Below, piece after piece: positions 5,156 to 9,316 of a stretch of DNA of 9,316 bases. Numbering within the stretch: the stretch's first letter is position 1; every line of letters starts with the position of its first letter. Location: NCBI RefSeq assembly GCF_025791835.1, contig NZ_JAOXLP010000068.1, positions 1 through 9,316 of the forward strand, in the 5' to 3' direction. This DNA comes from Roseomonas xinghualingensis. GTDB taxonomy: Bacteria; Pseudomonadota; Alphaproteobacteria; Acetobacterales; Acetobacteraceae. Position numbers and translations under genes: made by a program. The notes under the pieces are model-generated. The model was not told where the DNA came from and ran no database searches. It worked only from the letters and a program-made list of their open reading frames with translations.

Positions 5156-8100
5156 CTACCTAAAATCTCTGCTCGGCGGCATCTTCGTCGGCGGCTGGCG
5201 CCTGCTCCCCGGATCCGGGCGCCGCACCTCGTCAGCCCGGCCCAGTATGCGCTCGGCCCACTCGCCACCCCGATCGGCCCGCGAGAGGCCGTCGAGCAGG
5301 TCCGAGCGGTCCTCCAGCTTGCCGACGATGAGGTGGTTCACCGGCACCTCGACGTGCTCCTCCAACCGTTCGACCCGGCCCTCGGCCACGATGAGACGGG
5401 CACCGACCAGCGTCCGCCGGTTCTCCTCAGCCACCTTGGCGAAGATGACGAGGTTGCCGACGCCGTGCTCGTCCTCGACGGTCATGAAGATGACGCCCTT
5501 GGAGCTGCCCGGACGCTGGCGCATCAGCACGATGCCGGGCAGCCGAATCCTTGCGCCGTGGCGCAGGGTGGTCAGCTTCCGGGTGTCATCCAGGCCCAGC
5601 CGGTCCAGCACGGGCCGCAGCAACGCCAGCGGGTGGCGTCCCAAGGTCAGGCCAGTCGAGCGGTAGTCCTCGACAACATGCTCGCCCTCGCCCTGGCGCG
5701 GCAGGGTCACCTCGGGCTCCGCCATCAGCGGCGTCTCCGCCATGGCCGCCTCGGCCGTGTCCCGCGCCACGGCGAAGAGCGGCAGGTTCTGCGGCCCGGA
5801 GGCGGCCACCCCGGCATCCCATGACGCCCGCCTGCGGCTGATGCCGGTCGAGCGGAAGGCGTTGGCCGCCGCCAGCGCCTCCAGGGTGCCGCGTCCGACC
5901 TGGGCGCGCATCGCGGCATCCTCCACGCTCGCGAAGGGTGCACCGTTCCTGGAACGCCGGGCCTGGAGCAGGTGCCTGGCCTCCTCTTCCCGGAGCCCGC
6001 TGACCAGCCGCAGCCCAAGCCGAATGGCGAGGCCGCCCCGGCTGGAGACCGCGGGCTCCAGGCTGCTGTCCCAGTCCGACAGGTTCACGTCCACCTCGTG
6101 CACGGTGACCCCATGTTCCCTCGCGTCACGCACCAGCTGGGCGGGCGCATAGAACCCCATCGGCTGCGAGTTCAGCAGCGCGCAGGTGAAGACCGCCGGA
6201 TGGTGGCACTTCACCCAGGCGCTCGAGTAGACGAGCTGCGCGAAGGAGGCGGCGTGGCTCTCGGGAAAGCCGTAGCTGCCAAAGCCCTCGATCTGGGCGA
6301 ACACCTGCTCGGCAAACTCCGTCTGGTACCCACGCCGAACCATGCCCGCGACCAGGCGCTCCCGGTAGGCCGCCACACCGCCGGTGATCTTGAAGGTCGC
6401 CATGGCCCGGCGGAGCTGGTCGGCCTCATCCGGCGTGAACTGGGCCGCGACGATGGCGATCCGCATGACCTGCTCCTGGAAGAGCGGCACCCCCAGCGTC
6501 TTGCCGAGCACCCGCTCCAGCTCGTCCTTCGGTCCGTGCTCCGGAGAGGGCGACGGGAAGGTGACCGGCTCCTTGCCCGCCTTCCGGCGCAGGTAGGGGT
6601 GGACCATGTCACCGGCGATGGGGCCGGGGCGGACGATCGCGACCTCTATGACCAGGTCGTAGAACTTCTCCGGTCTGAGGCGGGGCAGCATGTTCATCTG
6701 CGCCCGGCTCTCGACCTGGAAGACGCCCACGCTGTCGGCCCGCCGCAGCATGGCATAGGTGTCCGGGCACTCGCGCGGCAGGGTGGCCAGGTCGTGGTCG
6801 GGGCCGCCGTGGCGGCGCAGCAGATCGAAACTCCGTCGGAGGCAGGTGAGCATCCCGAGGGCGAGCACGTCGACCTTGAGGATGCCGAGAGCGTCGATGT
6901 CGTCCTTGTCCCACTCCAGCACGGTGCGACCGTCCATCGCGGCGTTGCCGACCACGGCCAGTTCGATGAGCGGTCCCCGGGTGATGACGAAGCCACCGAC
7001 ATGGGTTGCGGTGTGGCGGGGGAAGTCCTGGATCTCCTGGGCAAGCTCCATGGTCATGGCGAGCCGTGGGTCGGAGAGGTCGAGGCCTTCGCTCCTGGCC
7101 AGCTCGGCGGGGTCCTTGTCCGAGCCGGGCCCCCAGCTCGCCTTGGCGAGACGGCCGGTGACATCCTCGGACAGCCCCATGGCCTTGCCGACCTCGCGGA
7201 TGGCCGACCGGCCGCGGTAGCGGATGACGTTGCCGCAGATGGCGGCCCGTTCCCGGCCGTAGCGCTCGTAGATGTGCTGGATGACCTCCTCGCGGCGGTC
7301 GTGCTCGAAATCGATGTCGATATCGGGCGGCTCGCCGCGGGAGGCGGAGACGAAGCGCTCGAAGAGGAGGTCGTGCTTGTTTGGGTCCACGGCCGTCACA
7401 CCGAGGACGTAGCAGACCGCCGAGTTGGCGGCGGAGCCGCGGCCCTGGCAGAGAATGCCGCGCCCCCGCGCGAAGCGGACGATCTCATGGACGGTCAGAA
7501 AGTACGGTGCGTAGCCAAGCTGATCGATGAGCCGGAGCTCGTGTTCCACGCGGCCGGAGATTTCCTCGGGCACGATGGTCCAACGCTCCGCCAGGGCCTG
7601 GTTCACCCGCGCCCGGAGGGTCTCCATCGGGGTCCGGCCGGGCTCCAGCACCTCGTCGGGGTACTCGTAGCGGAGCTGGTCGAGGCTGAAGCCCCGGGTA
7701 GCCTCAAGGACTCGCAAGGTGTTGGCAAGGGCGCCCGGGTGGCGGCCGAAGCGGGCGCTGATCTCCTCGAGAGGCTTGGGGCGACGCTCCGCGTTCGCCT
7801 CGGCGTCGAAGCCGATCGCGTCCACGGTCCGGCCGGTACGGATGGCGGTCAGCACGTCGGCGAGGCGTCGGCGCTGGGCCACGTGGTAGCGGACGTCGCC
7901 GGTGGCGAGGAGCCAGCCACCGGCGCCCTGGGCGATGTCCGCCAGCCCATGGAGCCGCCGCTGGTCATCGCCCCTGAGAGTGCATGAGCCCGCCACCATG
8001 AGCGGGAGAGCCAAGCGGCGCAGGGCGTCGGCGTCGCGCCGGACGCGCGCTGCAAATTCCTTATCAACACGGGACGGAGGGACGGCGGCCATGACCCAGC

Positions 8101-8503
8101 CCTCGGCAGCCTCGATCAGGGCACTGCGGCCGAGCCGGACGTCGTTCTTCGGCGAGGTGAGCCGCCCGCGGGACAGGAGCGCGGTCAGGCGGCCGTAGGA
8201 GGCCCGGCAGGTCGGCCAGACCAGGTACTCGGCGCCGTCCTCCAGCGAGAGGCGGCAGCCCACCACAAAGGGGATGCCCGCCTCCCTGGCGGCCACATGC
8301 CCGCGGACGACCCCGGCCAGGGTGTTGGTGTCGCAGAGGCCGAGGCCCGCATACCGCAGGACCTTGGCGGTCGCGACCAGCTCGGAGGGGTGGGACGCCC
8401 CGTCCAGGAAGGAGAAGTTCGACTTGGCCCCGAGCTCCGCGAAGGCCTGGATTGGAGCGTCGGAATGCCGGTCCGACGCCGACCGGCCGACCTGGGCAGG
8501 CAT
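5156..8503 (-). CDS. dnaE2: DnaE2/ImuC, error-prone C-family DNA polymerase III alpha-like subunit
   Basis: This 1115-residue protein begins MPAQVGRSASDRHSD, with a PHP domain from about residue 21 (FAELGAKSNFSFLDGASHP). The HxH metal motif of active PHP domains is not present there. Polymerase core: CQGRGSAANSAVCY (about 353-365), the catalytic PPDIDIDFEHDRRE (D394, D396, D398), the third catalytic Asp in ILKVDVLALG (D545), PGPIAGDMVHPYLRR (about 626-640) and GSYGFPESHAASFA (about 742-755). A helix-hairpin-helix follows near 870-885, an OB fold near 983-1021, and the protein ends PPSRDFR, as DnaE2 proteins do. It performs translesion synthesis with ImuA and ImuB. The ATG at 8503 overlaps the upstream stop as TGATG and has no Shine-Dalgarno sequence, pointing to translational coupling. 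An ATG at 8608 is open but would add 35 non-conserved residues over the upstream ORF. It is regulated from the LexA box at 8915-8929. Confidence 0.95.
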   Translation of the reverse strand: MPAQVGRSASDRHSDAPIQAFAELGAKSNFSFLDGASHPSELVATAKVLRYAGLGLCDTNTLAGVVRGHVAAREAGIPFVVGCRLSLEDGAEYLVWPTCRASYGRLTALLSRGRLTSPKNDVRLGRSALIEAAEGWVMAAVPPSRVDKEFAARVRRDADALRRLALPLMVAGSCTLRGDDQRRLHGLADIAQGAGGWLLATGDVRYHVAQRRRLADVLTAIRTGRTVDAIGFDAEANAERRPKPLEEISARFGRHPGALANTLRVLEATRGFSLDQLRYEYPDEVLEPGRTPMETLRARVNQALAERWTIVPEEISGRVEHELRLIDQLGYAPYFLTVHEIVRFARGRGILCQGRGSAANSAVCYVLGVTAVDPNKHDLLFERFVSASRGEPPDIDIDFEHDRREEVIQHIYERYGRERAAICGNVIRYRGRSAIREVGKAMGLSEDVTGRLAKASWGPGSDKDPAELARSEGLDLSDPRLAMTMELAQEIQDFPRHTATHVGGFVITRGPLIELAVVGNAAMDGRTVLEWDKDDIDALGILKVDVLALGMLTCLRRSFDLLRRHGGPDHDLATLPRECPDTYAMLRRADSVGVFQVESRAQMNMLPRLRPEKFYDLVIEVAIVRPGPIAGDMVHPYLRRKAGKEPVTFPSPSPEHGPKDELERVLGKTLGVPLFQEQVMRIAIVAAQFTPDEADQLRRAMATFKITGGVAAYRERLVAGMVRRGYQTEFAEQVFAQIEGFGSYGFPESHAASFAQLVYSSAWVKCHHPAVFTCALLNSQPMGFYAPAQLVRDAREHGVTVHEVDVNLSDWDSSLEPAVSSRGGLAIRLGLRLVSGLREEEARHLLQARRSRNGAPFASVEDAAMRAQVGRGTLEALAAANAFRSTGISRRRASWDAGVAASGPQNLPLFAVARDTAEAAMAETPLMAEPEVTLPRQGEGEHVVEDYRSTGLTLGRHPLALLRPVLDRLGLDDTRKLTTLRHGARIRLPGIVLMRQRPGSSKGVIFMTVEDEHGVGNLVIFAKVAEENRRTLVGARLIVAEGRVERLEEHVEVPVNHLIVGKLEDRSDLLDGLSRADRGGEWAERILGRADEVRRPDPGSRRQPPTKMPPSRDFR

Positions 8504-8724
8504 CAGGTGCTGTGGGGCGGGCGAGGTGGCCTCTTGACCACCAGCAGGTTGGCTCGCTCCAGCTGCGCCGCGAGTTGCTCGGCGAGGACGGCGGCCGCGA
8601 CCTCCCATGCGGCGCCGCGGCGCGGGCGACCGCGCTCGTCGTGCCGGAGGGCATAGGCGAGCACCTCGGCCACCTCATCGCCAGAGGCAGGAACCAGGGG
8701 CGGCGTCGAGGGCTCATCCGCCAT
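8503..8724 (-). CDS. small hypothetical protein (73 aa) coupled to dnaE2
   Basis: The reading frame starts MADEPSTPPLVPASGDEVAE and ends VVKRPPRPPHST. AGGAG lies 8 nt before the ATG, and its stop overlaps the dnaE2 start in TGATG, so the two should be co-translated. Residues about 15-65 look like a compact helical domain: EVAEVLAYALRHDERG, then AAWEVAAAVLAEQLAAQLERANLLVV, flanked by Pro-rich ends. There is no signal peptide, no membrane helix and no catalytic motif. I do not recognise a named family. Position in a LexA-box unit directly before an error-prone polymerase suggests an accessory or regulator of DnaE2, but that is inference. Coding is supported by the good ribosome site, protein-like helical pattern and coupled stop/start. 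Confidence 0.72.
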   Translation of the reverse strand: MADEPSTPPLVPASGDEVAEVLAYALRHDERGRPRRGAAWEVAAAVLAEQLAAQLERANLLVVKRPPRPPHST

Positions 8725-8890
8725 GACGCGGCTCCTGGCCGGTCGGGAAGAGGCCCGGGAACTCCAATTGCCGCTCATCCTGCCGCGGCGTGTCATCGTC
8801 CTCGTCAGGCGCGGACGATCCGGCCGCCCGGGCCGGAGAGAACCGGAGTTCTGCTGGGACTCTGGCGTGGGATGAGGGCGATTCGCGCAT
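8714..8890 (-). CDS. possible small acidic protein (58 aa) with clamp-motif-like segment
   Basis: From the ATG at 8890 the frame gives 58 residues, MRESPSSHARVPAELRFSPA..., with a Ser/Pro/Ala-rich, probably disordered N-terminal half, an acidic run at 29-33 (DEDDD) and QLEFPGLF at 41-48. Its last 11 nt overlap the start of the 73-aa ORF. No Shine-Dalgarno sequence precedes the ATG. GTG at 8914, immediately after the LexA box, is an alternative in-frame start that would suit a leaderless message. About three quarters of its codons end in G or C, which fits coding but is not decisive in such DNA. Without it, the SOS unit would have an unusually long leader of about 190 nt. QLEFPGLF resembles QLSLPL-type sliding-clamp-binding peptides such as that of Hda. 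It may still be non-coding. Confidence 0.45.
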   Translation of the reverse strand: MRESPSSHARVPAELRFSPARAAGSSAPDEDDDTPRQDERQLEFPGLFPTGQEPRHGG

Positions 8891-8914
8891 GCGCCGAAGC
8901 TGTCGGACACGCAC

Positions 8915-8929
8915 GAACAAATCAAGAAC
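8915..8929 (-). promoter_or_regulatory. LexA (SOS) box of the small-ORF/dnaE2 unit
   Basis: The minus strand reads GTTCTTGATTTGTTC, a perfect GTTC-N7-GTTC alphaproteobacterial LexA operator. It is 25 nt before the ATG of the 58-aa ORF, 190 nt before the 73-aa ORF and 412 nt before dnaE2, with no other promoter-like site in between that I can support. It implies LexA repression and SOS induction of dnaE2 separately from imuA-imuB. Clear -35/-10 hexamers are not visible. Confidence 0.9.
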
Positions 8930-9037
8930 AATGCGTCGAATGATCCGACGTCGTTTCTGGGCGGGCCGTTACCCGATGAACCTAATCCCTTGAGTATCTA
9001 GCCACATTGGCCGCGTGACTTCTGCTTCACGGGCGCG

Positions 9038-9151
9038 TTGGCACGGGAAGAGGCCCACCGAGGGAGGACGACCATTCCCGACTCTGCCGCACCCCTACGG
9101 GTGAACCGCGCTCCTGTCCTGACGCTGTGGGCGGCGATCGTCGCGGAGCGC
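9038..9151 (+). pseudogene. conserved hypothetical gene cut off by an IS21-family element
   Basis: The plus-strand frame reads ...TTIPDSAAPLRVNRAPVLTL then WAAIVAER up to 9151, after which the insertion-element end gives TGT TGA and stops translation. RVNRAPVLTLWAAxVAER matches, from memory, the N-terminal core of a widespread alphaproteobacterial conserved hypothetical protein that normally continues LGF.... The remaining gene body is absent here and may lie beyond the element. The start is unclear: TTG at 9038 is the only standard candidate upstream of the conserved part, while ACG at 9068 follows a GAGGGAGG that is too close. No function is known to me. It is divergent from the dnaE2 SOS unit. 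Confidence 0.55.
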
Positions 9152-9165
9152 TGTTGAGTTTCGCT

Positions 9166-9202
9166 GAGAACTGACCCGACGTTTTCATCGAGAACTGACC
9201 CG
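9166..9202. repeat. IS21 terminal direct repeats (two 13-bp copies)
   Basis: GAGAACTGACCCG occurs at 9166-9178 and 9190-9202, a 24-bp period, inside the element end. Multiple short repeats near each terminus are characteristic of IS21-family elements and serve as IstA transposase binding sites in the studied members. Confidence 0.8.
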
Positions 9203-9236
9203 TGCAGGGATATGTCCCGCAGGCTCTGGTCGCGGG

Positions 9237-9316
9237 TCAAGCAGGTGTTTTGGCTCTCCTGTTCCTGGGTTCGGCCGAGCTGCTCCTGAACCGGAAGCTG
9301 TCGTTGCCGGTCTCGA
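9237..9316 (-). CDS. istB: IstB-like ATP-binding helper protein of IS21-family element, C-terminal end
   Basis: The reverse strand from the window edge reads ETGNDSFRFRSSSAEP and continues to a TGA at 9239-9237, 25 residues in all. (I/L)ETGNDSxRFK/R followed by a basic tail is the usual C-terminus of IstB, the AAA+ ATPase that assists IstA in IS21 transposition. The Walker motifs lie outside the window. The position, 85 nt from the element end and next to the terminal repeats, supports the call. Confidence 0.75.
   Translation of the reverse strand, partial: ETGNDSFRFRSSSAEPRNRRAKTPA

Larger units (their letters stand above)
9152..9316 (-). mobile_element. IS21-family insertion sequence, right end (partial)
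   Basis: The element begins at 9152 with TGTTGAGTTTCGCTGAGAAC; the TG terminus and the internal repeats of GAGAACTGACCCG are typical of IS21-family ends. The istB gene runs toward this end and stops at 9237. The rest (istB body, istA and the left end) is outside the window, so the inverted repeat and target duplication cannot be checked. The end abuts an interrupted conserved gene, which fixes the boundary at 9151/9152 within a base or two. Confidence 0.75.

Noticed and set aside
5972..7987. 671-codon open frame on the plus strand
   Set aside because: It is antisense to dnaE2, has no recognisable domain, and long antisense frames are expected in very GC-rich coding DNA.
8504..8608. Longer dnaE2 start at 8608
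   Set aside because: The 35 added residues are Arg/Gly/Ala-rich without conservation and would overlap the well-started 73-aa ORF; the TGATG junction favours 8503.
8725..8931. Upstream extension of the 73-aa ORF to 142 codons
   Set aside because: The extension begins at a TTG near the LexA box and reads as Arg/Ser-rich nonsense; the internal ATG at 8724 has AGGAG in place.
9090..9103. CACCC/GGGTG hairpin as a terminator
   Set aside because: Short stem inside a conserved coding frame with no U-tract.
8998..9240. 80-codon minus-strand frame across the IS21 end
   Set aside because: It spans the junction of two unrelated DNAs and antisense to the interrupted gene, so it cannot be an old gene; no domain.
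1..9316. CRISPR array, tRNA or rRNA genes
   Set aside because: No regularly spaced repeats beyond the pairs listed and no cloverleaf or rRNA-like stretch was recognised on either strand.

Overview
The window looks like high-GC alphaproteobacterial DNA, most likely Rhodospirillales/Acetobacteraceae (Roseomonas-like). The reasons are strong G/C preference at third codon positions, a Bug-type solute-binding protein with an RR-containing leader, an imuA/imuB/dnaE2 mutagenesis gene set, and two operators of the alphaproteobacterial LexA form GTTC-N7-GTTC. The genus is inferred from style and was not tested by any search.

Layout. Positions 1-204 (minus strand) hold the start of a tripartite-tricarboxylate (Bug/TctC) binding protein that leaves the window on the left. 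Positions 373-976 are a decayed IS6-family transposase, missing its N-terminus and frameshifted. A 193-base gap with a 19-bp direct repeat follows. imuB (1170-2681) and imuA (2638-3405) form an overlapping minus-strand operon with a LexA box directly at the imuA start (3412-3426). On the plus strand come a DUF72 protein (3675-4409) with a terminator-like hairpin and a small cupin protein (4607-4996). dnaE2/imuC (5156-8503) is again on the minus strand. It is preceded by two small overlapping reading frames of 73 and 58 codons and by a second LexA box (8915-8929). On the right, a plus-strand conserved-hypothetical gene is cut off at 9151 by the end of an IS21-family element, whose istB C-terminus is the last thing visible.

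How the genes work together. ImuA, ImuB (a catalytically dead Y-family polymerase) and DnaE2 (an error-prone C-family polymerase) form the damage-inducible mutasome that performs translesion synthesis during the SOS response. They are usually encoded as one imuA-imuB-dnaE2 operon. Here they are two separate LexA-box transcription units in the order dnaE2 - DUF72/cupin - imuA - imuB, so the arrangement is a rearrangement and not a simple insertion into the usual operon.

The least explained part is the leader of the dnaE2 unit. Two small ORFs lie between the LexA box and dnaE2, overlap each other by 11 nt, and the second is coupled to dnaE2 by TGATG. The first is acidic and ends with a QLEFPGLF segment that resembles a sliding-clamp-binding peptide. 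This is the best candidate in the window for an undescribed accessory of the mutasome, but it rests on reading alone. No tRNA, rRNA or CRISPR array was seen.
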